In this document: piece by piece, positions 7,945 through 17,040 of the stretch
Position numbering within the stretch: the stretch's first letter is position 1
How the letters are laid out: every line of letters begins with the position of its first letter
From: Blautia hominis
GTDB lineage: Bacteria; Bacillota; Clostridia; Lachnospirales; Lachnospiraceae
NCBI GenBank assembly: GCA_002270465.1
Contig: NQOF01000002.1
Span: 806,001-870,000 of the forward strand
Direction: 5' to 3'
DNA length: 64,000 bases
Position numbers and translations under genes: made by a program
The notes under the pieces: model-generated
What the model was told of the DNA's origin: nothing
The model's input: the letters and a program-made list of their open reading frames with translations, nothing else
Database searches by the model: none

Positions 7945-8914
7945 AGGTCCGGGTATAATACTGACTTAATTCTGCAAATTTATCAGTAAGTATTCCGGTG
8001 GACCAGTCATACATTTGAGTGGTATCATATTGTCTGTAGGTGTACTCCTGGGCAACCAGTACCATCAGATAGATATCATACCAGAGCGCCCGAAGATATT
8101 CCTGGGAAGATAAAGTTTCCCTGCCGTAACCGGAGAGGAAATCAGGGTCCTGTCCGTAGGTGCGGAACCCCACTTCCATCAAAGGGTCTGCCCACAGGCT
8201 GCGTTCCCAGTCGATCAGGCCGGTGATACTGCTGTTTTTTACGAATATATTGCCGTCCCATAAGTCCCAGTGCACCAGGCAGGGAACCGTAACCTGTTCA
8301 AACACGGTCCTGCTGTTTTCAAGATAGCGCTTTAACAGAGGCACAGAGATCTTTAAATCTACGGACATGGCTTCTGCATCCGAGAATGCCATGTCCATCA
8401 TGCGGCCAAATACGGTATACCAGTTCTTGTCCTGCATAAGAGGCTGGCCGATATAGCCAAAGGTTTCTCCGGTGATGTTGTTTATTTTCCGGTTCAGCAT
8501 TCCGGTATCTCTACGGATCTTCTTTTTAACAGCGTCCGGTACTGAGTCTCCCAATGAGGACAGGCTGTTTCCCTCCAGCTTTTCCATGAAGAAGTAGGGG
8601 GAACTGCACAGGGTAAGACTGTCATCAAAAAAGAGGATCTCTGCCACAGGCACATCCGTCTTTTGGGCAGCAAGCCTCATGGCGGTTACCTCGCTATACA
8701 TAATATTTTTTTCATAAGACATAATGCGGGCATCTTTTGGAGGGGCAATTTTCAGGACACTTTCCCGGCCGCTGTCAAAAAGCAGAAGGTATGCCACATT
8801 GAAATAGCCTTCGGTCAGTTCCCGGATGTTGGTGCAGGACTCACCGGGAAAGGCTTTCTGTGCCATTTGCAGCAGGGTTTCCCGGGACTGTGTGTTTTTC
8901 GTCATACTTATCAT
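7934..8914 (-). CDS. APH-fold phosphotransferase (aminoglycoside phosphotransferase family)
   Basis: A 326-residue soluble kinase-like protein. The catalytic loop HWDLWDGN has H215, D217 and N222; the metal-binding aspartate is D235 in LIDWERS. An N-terminal lobe with FNVAYLL and VLKIAP supplies the likely ATP-site lysine. The family includes aminoglycoside, macrolide and choline/sugar kinases, and this protein is not close enough to a named enzyme for me to assign a substrate. It starts 10 bp after the MATE gene with GAGGT upstream, so the two form an operon. Its end overlaps the convergent ABC-F end by 11 bp. Confidence 0.8.
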   Translation of the reverse strand: MISMTKNTQSRETLLQMAQKAFPGESCTNIRELTEGYFNVAYLLLFDSGRESVLKIAPPKDARIMSYEKNIMYSEVTAMRLAAQKTDVPVAEILFFDDSLTLCSSPYFFMEKLEGNSLSSLGDSVPDAVKKKIRRDTGMLNRKINNITGETFGYIGQPLMQDKNWYTVFGRMMDMAFSDAEAMSVDLKISVPLLKRYLENSRTVFEQVTVPCLVHWDLWDGNIFVKNSSITGLIDWERSLWADPLMEVGFRTYGQDPDFLSGYGRETLSSQEYLRALWYDIYLMVLVAQEYTYRQYDTTQMYDWSTGILTDKFAELSQYYTRTSKS

Positions 8915-8923
8915 ATTATTACC

Positions 8924-10246
8924 TCACAATTTATTTTTTTGGTATATCCTAACTGCCCAGGCAGCGGCCACAAGGTCACTTACGACACAGGCAGTAAAGA
9001 GAAAGGTTATATTTCCCAGAAGGCCTGCAGCCAGCAGGAGGGGAAGCTGGATAAAACAAATGCTTCCAACGGAGAGCAGAAATGCCGTCCGTGCATTTCC
9101 GGTGGACTGGAAATATGCTGCAGCAGTCTGGACAAAGCCTTTTACGCAGAAGGAAAGACTTAGGATCCTTAGGGCCTGCACTCCGATCATACGGATCTCT
9201 TCCCGGCTGGTAAAAAGACGGAAGACCAGGCCTGCCCCGGCAAGGGAAAAAAGTGTGATGGCAAGGCCATAGACAAAGTCTGCCAGAAAAGCACAGCGGA
9301 CGGTGTCCCGTACTCTTTTATAGTTTCTGTCCCCGTAATTGTAGCCGATGATAGGCTGTATCCCCTGCATGATGCCAGTAAACGGAGTGAAGAGGACAGA
9401 AGTGATACGGCTTAAAATAGCGTAGGCTCCAAGTGCCATAGCGCCGCCTGCTGCACTCAGCATGTGGTTAAATACCGTGATGATCAGGCTGCTGCCCAGA
9501 TTATTTAAAAAGGAAGGCAGGCCCACTGAGATGATCTCCCCTGCAAGGGCTCTGTGAAAACGGATATGGCGTATGGTAATACGGCACGGTGTCTTTTTCC
9601 TGATGAAAAAGTAATACAGGCTGGTAAGCATGGAAACCATCTGGGAAACCAGGGTTGCCAGGGCAGCTCCGGAAATCCCCATGTGGAAAACATAGATAAA
9701 GATAGGGTCCAGCACCATATTCAGCAAGACGGGAAGGGACCACTGCAGGGTGGAGTAGGAGATATCTCCATTTGCCCGCATGACGCCGGAGAATCCGGTG
9801 CTGATCAGAGTTCCCGCCAGCAAAATCTTGCCGTAATCCCGTATGTAGGGGAGTATCTGCCCGGCAGCCCCCAAAAGTCTTATAAGCGGCTCAAACAGGC
9901 TTAAACCCACAAAGGTGATCAGCCCGGCACAGACGATCCAGAGAAAGAACATGCAGCCAACGGCATCCGCAGCTTTTTCCTGTTCTTTTGCTCCCAGTTT
10001 TCTTGAAAGGACAGAGCCGGTCCCTGTGCCGACCGTGGTGGTGATCCCCCCGATCAGGACAGTGACAGGGGAGAAGACCCCAACGGCTGCGCTGGCGTAT
10101 CCCCCTACACCCCGGGATACATAGAAGGCGTCGGTCAGGCCGTACATACTGTATAATATCAGTGAAAATGTGGTCTGGGTACACATGGTGAGCAGCAGAC
10201 TCTTCAGAGGCTGTTTTCCCAAACGGTTTTCTGTCAATGTTATCAC
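8924..10246 (-). CDS. MATE-family multidrug efflux pump
   Basis: 440 residues with about twelve membrane helices in two related halves, each with MATE-type helix-loop patterns (SPVTVLIGGITTTVGTGTGSVLSRKLG near the N-terminus; PFTGIMQGIQPIIGYNYG in the second half). MATE proteins export cationic drugs using a Na+ or H+ gradient. It is first in a two-gene operon with the APH-fold kinase and diverges from the UvrA-like gene. The shared 122 bp region could coordinate all three. Confidence 0.9.
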   Translation of the reverse strand: MITLTENRLGKQPLKSLLLTMCTQTTFSLILYSMYGLTDAFYVSRGVGGYASAAVGVFSPVTVLIGGITTTVGTGTGSVLSRKLGAKEQEKAADAVGCMFFLWIVCAGLITFVGLSLFEPLIRLLGAAGQILPYIRDYGKILLAGTLISTGFSGVMRANGDISYSTLQWSLPVLLNMVLDPIFIYVFHMGISGAALATLVSQMVSMLTSLYYFFIRKKTPCRITIRHIRFHRALAGEIISVGLPSFLNNLGSSLIITVFNHMLSAAGGAMALGAYAILSRITSVLFTPFTGIMQGIQPIIGYNYGDRNYKRVRDTVRCAFLADFVYGLAITLFSLAGAGLVFRLFTSREEIRMIGVQALRILSLSFCVKGFVQTAAAYFQSTGNARTAFLLSVGSICFIQLPLLLAAGLLGNITFLFTACVVSDLVAAAWAVRIYQKNKL

Positions 10247-10318
10247 CGCCTTTGAATGGTTTCCTTATGGTATCAGTATACAAAAAAACAATTAAAATAT
10301 CTATATTTTTATTCATGA

Positions 10319-10352
10319 CAGTAGAAGTTTGCGCAGCGCGTGCCTTCTACTG
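10319..10352 (+). promoter_or_regulatory. Hairpin in the leader of the UvrA-like gene
   Basis: A perfect 9 bp inverted repeat (CAGTAGAAG at 10319-10327, CTTCTACTG at 10344-10352) with an inner GCGC pairing ends 17 bp before the start codon and just before the AAAGGAG ribosome site. There is no T-run, so it is not a terminator. It may be an operator or a translational control structure. Confidence 0.45.
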
Positions 10353-10368
10353 TTTGAAAGGAGCATAT

Positions 10369-12816
10369 ATGAACTATATTAAAATCACAGACGCTTATGA
10401 GGGATGTCTGAAAAATATTTCCCTGGAAATACCGAAAAATAAACTGGTGGTCTTCACCGGGTTATCGGGTTCCGGGAAGTCCACACTGTTGATTGACGTT
10501 CTGTTTCATGAGTGCCAAAGGCAGTACCTGGAAGCCATGGCTTTACAAGGGATCCGTAAACCGAAGGTGAGGAGGATACAGGGGGCATCCCCCGCCATAG
10601 TGATCCTTCAAACCGCCATGAACCGCAATCCCCGCTCCACAGTGGGAACCATGACGGATGTTTACACAGACCTGCGGATGATATATGAAAAGCTGGGTGT
10701 GAGAACCTGCCCCCACTGCGGCCAGGTGATCTCATCCGCTGACTGTAAGGAGGAAACAGAGAAAATAGGAAACGATTTTTATGTCTATATGTACTGCAGC
10801 TGGTGCGGCAGGAGAATGGATAAGATCACACGCACCTATTTTTCTTTTAATACCAGGGAAGGCGCATGTCCCGCCTGTGAAGGGCTTGGCAGAGTACATA
10901 CCATAAAAAAAGAGCAGGTAGTGGATGAAACGTTGTCCCCGGAGGATGGGGCTGTTCGTTACTTTGAAAAACAATATGGAAAATACCAGTCATCCGTACT
11001 ACAAAAAGCATTTGCCCACTATGGACTAAAACAGGACATCACTTTGCCGGTACAGCAGTTTAGCAGAGAACAGAAAGTGATTTTCTATGAAGGGGCAGAC
11101 AGCAGTGCGGTAAAAGCGTTTTTCCCTGATCGTGAACCGCCAAAAAGTGTTTCTCTGGGCAGATTTGAAGGCGTATACCCCATATTATGGAGGCGTCTTG
11201 CAGAGAAAAACGGGGATACAAAGCAGCTTGGAGATTATTTTGATGTGGTGGAATGTCCCGAATGTAAAGGGGAGCGTCTGGGGGAACTGAGCCGGAAGGT
11301 AACCGTGCATGGGATCCGTCTCCCGGAGATATCCCGGTTTTCCCTTGAAAAATTATACACATGGATACAGGAGCTGGGGGATTCCCTTACAAATCAGGAA
11401 AGAGAGTTGGTGGAGGATTATCTGACGGACATAGAGACAAAACTTAGCCGTTTTATAAAGACGGGACTTGGATATCTCTCCCTGGACCGCCAGATCATCA
11501 CTCTGTCCGGAGGGGAGATGCAGCGGCTGCGTCTGGCAGCGGCCCTGGATTCTGAACTCTCCGGGATCATATATATTCTGGATGAGCCCACAGCAGGACT
11601 TCACCCAAAAGATACAAAAGGGCTGATGGATATCCTGGAAAGACTCCGTGACATGGGAAATACAGTCCTTGTCATTGAACATGATGTGGATGTCATGTCA
11701 GGCGCGGACTACGTCATTGATATGGGTCCGGGTGCGGGAAAATATGGCGGTGAGGTGATCGCAGCAGGAACCATGGCCGACCTTATGCGGCAGAGCACCT
11801 CTGTGACAGGAAGATACCTTCTGGCGCCTCAGCCGGGCAGGACGAAATACAGACTTCCTGATGGGGCAATACACATTGAAAATGCAGATACCTATAATTT
11901 AAAGCATGTATCCGTGGATATCCCTACAGGCTGTATTGTCTCGGTCACCGGACCTTCGGGTTCCGGAAAATCAACGCTTATTTTTGAGGTGCTGGCAAAG
12001 GGAAACCCGGATGGGACGCATAACCGGGTTTCGGGACTTGACAGATTTGAGCAGATTGCAGAGATAGACCAGTCAGCAGCTGCCAGGATGAAACGGTCCA
12101 ACGTGGCTACATTTTCAGAAGTCTATACGGAGATCCGGACAGTATTTGCCAGGACGGAGGAGGCAAAAAGCGCCGGCTTTTCGGCGAAATATTTTTCTTT
12201 CAACACATCCGGCGGCAGATGTGAAAACTGTGAAGGGCTTGGGTATGTGGAGAATAATATGCTGTTTTTTGCTGATACAGAAGTCATATGCCCGGTCTGC
12301 AACGGAAACCGTTTTAGCAGAAAAGTGCTGGCTGTGACATACAGGGGGTATTCTATCAAGGATATTCTGGATCTGTCCGTGGAGGAGGCCTGCGAAGTCT
12401 TTGAAGGCCATAAAAAGATCACGGGGATCTTGGCTCTGTTACAGGATGTGGGACTTGGCTATCTGCAGCTTGGCCAGTCTCTGACCACCTTATCCGGCGG
12501 TGAAGGACAACGGCTGAAGCTTGCAAAGGAATTGATCGGGAACCGCGGTCAAAAAAAGTGTCTGTATCTCATGGATGAACCCACCACAGGCCTGCATCCA
12601 AAGGATATTGAGCATTTTCTGGCACTGCTTGACCGGCTGGCTGATGCGGGAAATACCGTGGTTGTGGTTGAACATAACCAGCAGGTGATCAGAAACAGTG
12701 ACTGGGTCATCGACCTTGGCCCCGAGGGAGGGGATAAGGGGGGCGTTGTCATATTTGAGGGGACACCGGAAAAGATGAAAGCATCCGGCATCGGCATTAC
12801 TGCGGAATACCTGTAA
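10369..12816 (+). CDS. UvrA-like ABC ATPase (excinuclease A paralogue)
   Basis: 815 residues; the start at ATG 10369 follows AAAGGAG, and the extended frame to 10237 has no site. It has two UvrA-type ATPase halves: Walker A TGLSGSGKST (30-39) and TGPSGSGKST (about 525); signatures LSGGEMQRL (about 378) and LSGGEGQRL (about 708), each followed by DEPT-GLHP. Zinc-binding pairs occur at CPHCG/CSWCG (about 114-146), CPACEG, CPECKG, CENCEG and CPVCNG. It is over 100 residues shorter than housekeeping UvrA. Short UvrA paralogues are known near drug-export genes (DrrC, UvrA2). Its place opposite a MATE/APH operon suggests protection from a DNA-binding drug; this is inference. Confidence 0.85.
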   Translation: MNYIKITDAYEGCLKNISLEIPKNKLVVFTGLSGSGKSTLLIDVLFHECQRQYLEAMALQGIRKPKVRRIQGASPAIVILQTAMNRNPRSTVGTMTDVYTDLRMIYEKLGVRTCPHCGQVISSADCKEETEKIGNDFYVYMYCSWCGRRMDKITRTYFSFNTREGACPACEGLGRVHTIKKEQVVDETLSPEDGAVRYFEKQYGKYQSSVLQKAFAHYGLKQDITLPVQQFSREQKVIFYEGADSSAVKAFFPDREPPKSVSLGRFEGVYPILWRRLAEKNGDTKQLGDYFDVVECPECKGERLGELSRKVTVHGIRLPEISRFSLEKLYTWIQELGDSLTNQERELVEDYLTDIETKLSRFIKTGLGYLSLDRQIITLSGGEMQRLRLAAALDSELSGIIYILDEPTAGLHPKDTKGLMDILERLRDMGNTVLVIEHDVDVMSGADYVIDMGPGAGKYGGEVIAAGTMADLMRQSTSVTGRYLLAPQPGRTKYRLPDGAIHIENADTYNLKHVSVDIPTGCIVSVTGPSGSGKSTLIFEVLAKGNPDGTHNRVSGLDRFEQIAEIDQSAAARMKRSNVATFSEVYTEIRTVFARTEEAKSAGFSAKYFSFNTSGGRCENCEGLGYVENNMLFFADTEVICPVCNGNRFSRKVLAVTYRGYSIKDILDLSVEEACEVFEGHKKITGILALLQDVGLGYLQLGQSLTTLSGGEGQRLKLAKELIGNRGQKKCLYLMDEPTTGLHPKDIEHFLALLDRLADAGNTVVVVEHNQQVIRNSDWVIDLGPEGGDKGGVVIFEGTPEKMKASGIGITAEYL

Positions 12817-12820
12817 AAAT

Positions 12821-12861
12821 ATCCCCCTGAAACCGGCAGGCCGCTGTCGTTTCAGGGGGAT
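12821..12861. terminator. Bidirectional terminator
   Basis: A perfect 13 bp inverted repeat (ATCCCCCTGAAAC at 12821-12833 and its complement at 12849-12861) lies between the convergent UvrA-like and permease genes. Confidence 0.8.
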
Positions 12862-12868
12862 AGAGAAA

Positions 12869-13519
12869 TCAGAATTCAGTGTTTTTGAAAATGCGTAGGC
12901 TTATCCGGTACATAACTGCGGTCCATAGGATCAGCACAAGGGGGGAAGCGCAGATGAGGGTAAGAATAACGGTATCTGTCAGTATCACACCCAGACTTCT
13001 CAGCAAAAAATACAGACCGGAACACAGGAGTACAGGAAGCAAAAAGGCGGCCAGCATAAGAGCGCGTGCTTTTTCGGCTCCGAATCGAAAAAGCAGAGGA
13101 ATGACCATACTGCCTAAAAAGAAGGAGATAACCATCCCTGCAAGGCAGACGCATAAAAGCTCCAGCCATTCTGTCAGGGAGAAGATATGGAATTTTCCCA
13201 TGATCGTGCTGCCTGCGATTCCCAGGATCCCGCCGAATACCATGCCGAAGAGGCAGAAAAAAAGAAGAACGACAAACTTGCTTAAGACAAGGTCTTTTCT
13301 GGAAACCGGCATGACCATGGCATATTTTTCCCATTTTGCATTCTCATCAAAGCTGAAGGTGGTGACGATCATCATGGCGCATAGGATACAGCAGGTGATG
13401 GCGTAAGCCGCCGCACCGCCTTTGGGGAGTATGAGAAAGAGAAAAACAAAAAGCATCAAAAACAGGGATTTCATATTATGTAAAATATTGTATACATCTT
13501 TAATGATCAAACTTTTCAT
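12869..13519 (-). CDS. ABC-2 transporter permease (YtrA-operon type)
   Basis: 216 residues with six hydrophobic helices and no large loop. The sequence pattern (MKSLIIKDVYN at the N-terminus, SFDENAKWEKYAMVMPVSRKD after helix 2) matches small ABC-2 permeases paired with YtrA-type GntR regulators. It overlaps the ATPase gene by 4 bp (ATGA), so translation is coupled. It would form a homodimer or heterodimer with the ATPase and export an unknown compound, often a cell-wall-active antibiotic in this operon type. Confidence 0.8.
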   Translation of the reverse strand: MKSLIIKDVYNILHNMKSLFLMLFVFLFLILPKGGAAAYAITCCILCAMMIVTTFSFDENAKWEKYAMVMPVSRKDLVLSKFVVLLFFCLFGMVFGGILGIAGSTIMGKFHIFSLTEWLELLCVCLAGMVISFFLGSMVIPLLFRFGAEKARALMLAAFLLPVLLCSGLYFLLRSLGVILTDTVILTLICASPLVLILWTAVMYRISLRIFKNTEF

Positions 13520-14379
13520 GATAAGACATCCCCCTTCACATATAACAGTAGTATATCGTCAATGGCTGCATGGTCTATAACATAATCTTTGTATTTGCGC
13601 GCTGCTTTCTCCTTGTTGGCTACCAGGACATCCCACTGGTAATCTCTCTTTCGGCAGGCCAGGATATCTTCTTTGTCCAGCTTTTCAAACTGGGAAGAAT
13701 TGCAGCGGATAATACCGTAATTATAAATCAGTTCGTCTTTGCTTTTGTCAAAAATGATCTTTCCCTTATGTATAAACGTAATATAATCCGCTATTTTTTC
13801 CAGGTCTGTGGTGATATGGGAAGACATCAGTATGGAATGGCTCTCGTCCTGGACAAAATCCATAAATACATCTAAAATGTCATCACGCATAACCGGGTCA
13901 AGTCCGCTTGTGGCTTCATCCAGTATGAGCAGTTTGGGGTCATGTGAGAGTGCCACGGCAATGCTGAGCTTCATTTTCATACCTTTTGAAAAGGTTTTGA
14001 TCTCTTTATCCGCAGGAAGTGCAAACTGCCTCAGATAGGATTGGTACACTTGGGGATCCCACTGCTTATAGGCTGCCCCGGAGATCTTTTCCACTTTTTT
14101 GGGTGTAAGGGTTTCGTGAAAATGAATCCCGTCAAATACCACCCCGATATCCTCTTTTATGTCTTTTCTGTCTTCTGTCAGTTCCTGGCCGAAAAGACAG
14201 ACTGTCCCGTCATCTTTGCGGATCAAATCCAGTATTGCTTTCAGTGTAGTACTTTTGCCTGCGCCGTTTTCCCCGATCAACCCCACAATGGTACCCCTGG
14301 GAACCGAGAAAGAAATATGATCCAGAGTAAACCCGGGATACTGCTTCGTGAGATTCTCCACCTGTAAAATAGGTTCCAT
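13516..14379 (-). CDS. ABC transporter ATPase (YtrB-like)
   Basis: 287 residues. Walker A is GENGAGKST, the signature FSKGMKMKLSIA and Walker B LLILDEATSGLD. These are classic for drug-export ATPases of the CcmA/YtrB group. The alanine in DEATSGLD is common in YtrB-like proteins. Start at 14379 has AGGAGGAAG upstream; the 13-codon extension is unsupported. It follows the GntR regulator almost directly and overlaps the permease gene. Confidence 0.87.
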   Translation of the reverse strand: MEPILQVENLTKQYPGFTLDHISFSVPRGTIVGLIGENGAGKSTTLKAILDLIRKDDGTVCLFGQELTEDRKDIKEDIGVVFDGIHFHETLTPKKVEKISGAAYKQWDPQVYQSYLRQFALPADKEIKTFSKGMKMKLSIAVALSHDPKLLILDEATSGLDPVMRDDILDVFMDFVQDESHSILMSSHITTDLEKIADYITFIHKGKIIFDKSKDELIYNYGIIRCNSSQFEKLDKEDILACRKRDYQWDVLVANKEKAARKYKDYVIDHAAIDDILLLYVKGDVLS

Positions 14380-14380
14380 A

Positions 14381-14758
14381 TTATTCTTCCTCCTGATAAA
14401 AAATAGATAAAAGCTCAATCAGCTTACTGAGCGGGATCCCGCTTGTGCGTCCGATATCAGCAGCTGCCTGCAGGTGTTCCTCAGCCTGGCGCTGCTGCTC
14501 TTCCTGATAAAAATCTTTGTTCTGCGCTGCCACAAAACTTCCGCGGCCTATGGTTGTCTCTATAAAACCGTCCCTCTGTAAATCCTCATAAGCTTTCTGA
14601 ACCGTAATGACACTCACATGCAGAGATTTTGCCAGGGCCCGCATGGATGGAATCGGATCACCGGTCTTTAATTCACCGCTCATTATCAGGGCCTTTATCT
14701 GTGATGTGATCTGTTCATAGATGGGTTTGCTTGTGTTGCTGCTGATAATGATTTCCAT
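14381..14758 (-). CDS. YtrA-subfamily GntR repressor
   Basis: 125 residues: a GntR winged helix (about 10-75, with PIYEQITSQIKALIMSG and the helix-turn-helix SMRALAKSLHVSVITVQKAYEDL) followed by a short helical tail of about 45 residues, the diagnostic short YtrA layout. It is the first gene of the operon with the ABC ATPase and permease, and probably represses all three from the operator at 14784-14804. The inducer is unknown. Confidence 0.87.
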   Translation of the reverse strand: MEIIISSNTSKPIYEQITSQIKALIMSGELKTGDPIPSMRALAKSLHVSVITVQKAYEDLQRDGFIETTIGRGSFVAAQNKDFYQEEQQRQAEEHLQAAADIGRTSGIPLSKLIELLSIFYQEEE

Positions 14759-14783
14759 GTATCCTGTCCTTTCTGTTTTATGG

Positions 14784-14832
14784 TGTACTTACTGTATAAG
14801 TACATTATAGACACGTGGTTACAAACTGTCAA
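14784..14832 (-). promoter_or_regulatory. Promoter and operator of the GntR/ABC operon
   Basis: On the minus strand TTGACA (14832-14827), 17 bp, TATAAT (14809-14804) is a perfect sigma-A promoter. An 8 bp inverted repeat, TGTACTTA-N5-TAAGTACA (14784-14804), abuts the -10, placed to block initiation. The -35 lies just downstream of the neighbouring LysR stop codon. Confidence 0.85.
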
Positions 14833-15733
14833 GGGAAACTTCCCCCAGAGCTTCGTGCGTATCAGTGGGTATGATACAGGACAGCAGGGCTTTTTGCGGC
14901 GCAGGCAGATATTTATCCTTATGCCACACAGCAAAAAGTTCATTTTCCAGGGAAAGGCCTTTCACATCCAGGGAGATAAGGGAACCCTTCTCCAAATCAT
15001 TTTTGACCAGAATGTGGGGAAGAACGGCTATTCCCAGCCCTGCTTTTGCCGCTTCGATCAGGGCTGGGGAATTGACACTGACCCACAGCGGGCGTATGCT
15101 GTGGCCTGACAAAAGAAGCGTGCTGTCCAGTACATCGCGGATGGCACTTCCCGTTTCACGCAGCAGCAGATTTTCCGAACAGAAAGATTCCATATCCATA
15201 GATGTGCAAGCGCAGGGATATTGGGGGGAGCACACCATCTGCAGAGAATATCTGTCAAAGGAGGCATGGGAAAAGGGCCCCTGAGGAACGGAACCCTCCA
15301 ACAGGGCGAAATCAGCTTTTCCCTTTCGCAGCGTCTCCAGTGCATTGGCGGCGCTTACTACCTCCACCTGAACTGTCACTTTGGGCCACTGCCTTTTGAA
15401 ATCCGCCAGTATTTTGGGAAGCCAGTGGATCGCTATGGTGATACTGGATACCAGATGGATAGGGGCCTGTTCTTCCAGATTTTTTATGCGGCCGTCAAGG
15501 GATTCACAGGCAGCCAGCACGGGCAGGATCTCATCCAAGAGAAGTTCCCCGCTTCTGGTGAGCTGGACCCGTTTGGAAAGTCTGTCAAACAGCGGAGTCC
15601 CGGCATATTCCTCCAGTTCCCTTACCGCATGGGAGACCGCGGACTGGGTGATGTATAACCTCTGGGCAGCCTTTGTGAAATTTTTTGTCTCTGTTACCGC
15701 CTTGAATATATAGAGATGGCGCAGGGTCATCAT
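14819..15733 (-). CDS. LysR-family regulator, divergent from the chromate transporter
   Basis: 304 residues with the LysR helix-turn-helix at about 4-62 (LRHLYIFKAVTETKNFTKAAQRLYITQSAVSHAVRELE pattern) and a two-lobed substrate-binding domain after residue 90. Start at ATG 15733 has AGGAGG eight bases upstream. It is transcribed away from the chrA-like pair with about 110 bp between, the standard arrangement for LysR control of a neighbouring transporter. Its inducer cannot be predicted. Confidence 0.88.
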   Translation of the reverse strand: MMTLRHLYIFKAVTETKNFTKAAQRLYITQSAVSHAVRELEEYAGTPLFDRLSKRVQLTRSGELLLDEILPVLAACESLDGRIKNLEEQAPIHLVSSITIAIHWLPKILADFKRQWPKVTVQVEVVSAANALETLRKGKADFALLEGSVPQGPFSHASFDRYSLQMVCSPQYPCACTSMDMESFCSENLLLRETGSAIRDVLDSTLLLSGHSIRPLWVSVNSPALIEAAKAGLGIAVLPHILVKNDLEKGSLISLDVKGLSLENELFAVWHKDKYLPAPQKALLSCIIPTDTHEALGEVSLDSL

Positions 15734-15844
15734 AGTAGTTTCCTCCTAATCTATCATGAATAAAATTAATGACTATTACAATATTATATCGTTTTACAGA
15801 TTGATATACAAGCGTTATACTATTCTTTCAGGGAGGATATGGAT

Positions 15845-16414
15845 ATGAGAGAAAAAATAAAGCTTTGCCTTTGGCTGGCGTATATCAATTTGTTTATCAG
15901 TGCATTTACATTTGGCGGCGGCTATGTGGTGGTACCTATGATACGGAAATATTTTGTACAGAAAAGAAAGCTCTTTGATGAGGAAGAACTGATCCGCATG
16001 GCAGCCATTGCCCAGTCTACCCCAGGGGCCATCGCTGTCAATATGGCATCCCTGGCAGGATACCGGGCAGCGGGAATGGCCGGGCTTGTTATCAGCGGCA
16101 TCTGTTCCGTCATCCCGCCTCTGGTCATTCTGGCAATTGTTTCAAAATGGTATGCCGCGGTGGCCGCCAATACCGTGATAGCTGCTGTGCTCAAAGGGAT
16201 GCAGGCAGGTGTTGCGGCTCTGATCGTGGATTTTGTGGTGGATATGACCCGTGCCGTACTGGGGGAGCGCTCCCTTTTTCTGAGTACCATGACGGCTGCA
16301 GTGTTTGCCATAAGTTTTCTGACGGATACCAACATTGCCATGATTCTTTTGGTGTGCTGCGGCCTTTGTGCCGGACGTGTGTGGTTTAGAAAGAGAGGTG
16401 AGATATATGGGTAA
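15845..16414 (+). CDS. Chromate transporter subunit, short ChrA type (first)
   Basis: 189 residues, a single ChrA half with about five to six helices and the conserved N-terminal FGGGYVVVPMI and the QSTPGAIAVN motif. ATG 15845 is preferred over 15839 because GGGAGG (15831-15836) is then eight bases away. Short ChrA proteins work as pairs; this one overlaps the second by 8 bp. The family exports chromate, but anaerobes may use it for another oxyanion. Confidence 0.88.
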   Translation: MREKIKLCLWLAYINLFISAFTFGGGYVVVPMIRKYFVQKRKLFDEEELIRMAAIAQSTPGAIAVNMASLAGYRAAGMAGLVISGICSVIPPLVILAIVSKWYAAVAANTVIAAVLKGMQAGVAALIVDFVVDMTRAVLGERSLFLSTMTAAVFAISFLTDTNIAMILLVCCGLCAGRVWFRKRGEIYG

Positions 16415-16967
16415 GCTTATCCGGCTTGCAGTGACCTTTTTCCAGATAGGGCTGTTCAGTATCGGGGGAGGGTATGCCATCATCCCTATGATCCAGGAAC
16501 AGGTGGTGGAGCGGTTTTCATGGGTTTCCCAGAAGACCTTTACGGATATTATCACCATATCACAGATGACACCCGGGCCTCTGGCTGTGAATACTTCCAC
16601 TTTTATCGGCATACAGATTGCAGGGATACCGGGAGCGGTACTGGCAACATTCGGATGCGTCATATCCGGCATCTGTATTTCTGCTTTATTGTACAAGCTG
16701 TTTCAACGCTTTCAGAAGTCAGAGTATATCATGGAACTGCTGAGCGGCCTGAAGGCAGCCTCTCTTGGCCTGATCATATCTGCTGCCGTGACGATCCTTC
16801 TTTTGTCTTTTACAGGTACCTCTGTGATATCCGAGATCAGAACCGCAGACTGGACAGCAGCGGCAATTTTTTTGTGTTCTCTGTTCGTATTGAGAAAATG
16901 GAAGATAAATCCTATCGCAGTAATGATCGGCACAGGGATTGTAGGACTTTGCATTAGTATGATATAA
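16407..16967 (+). CDS. Chromate transporter subunit, short ChrA type (second)
   Basis: 186 residues, homologous to the upstream subunit: GGGYAIIPMIQEQVV at the N-terminus and SQMTPGPLAVN in the first third, with five to six helices. ATG 16407 overlaps the previous stop by 8 bp and follows GAGGTGAG. The two proteins probably insert with opposite topology to form one transporter. A hairpin without a T-run (near 16981-17005) lies downstream. Confidence 0.88.
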   Translation: MGKLIRLAVTFFQIGLFSIGGGYAIIPMIQEQVVERFSWVSQKTFTDIITISQMTPGPLAVNTSTFIGIQIAGIPGAVLATFGCVISGICISALLYKLFQRFQKSEYIMELLSGLKAASLGLIISAAVTILLLSFTGTSVISEIRTADWTAAAIFLCSLFVLRKWKINPIAVMIGTGIVGLCISMI

Positions 16968-17040
16968 TGACAGAAACGGGCCAAATGGGAGCCTGTTCCC
17001 ATCTGGCGACTGTGGCAGCTGAATAGAAGGAAGGCAGAAT

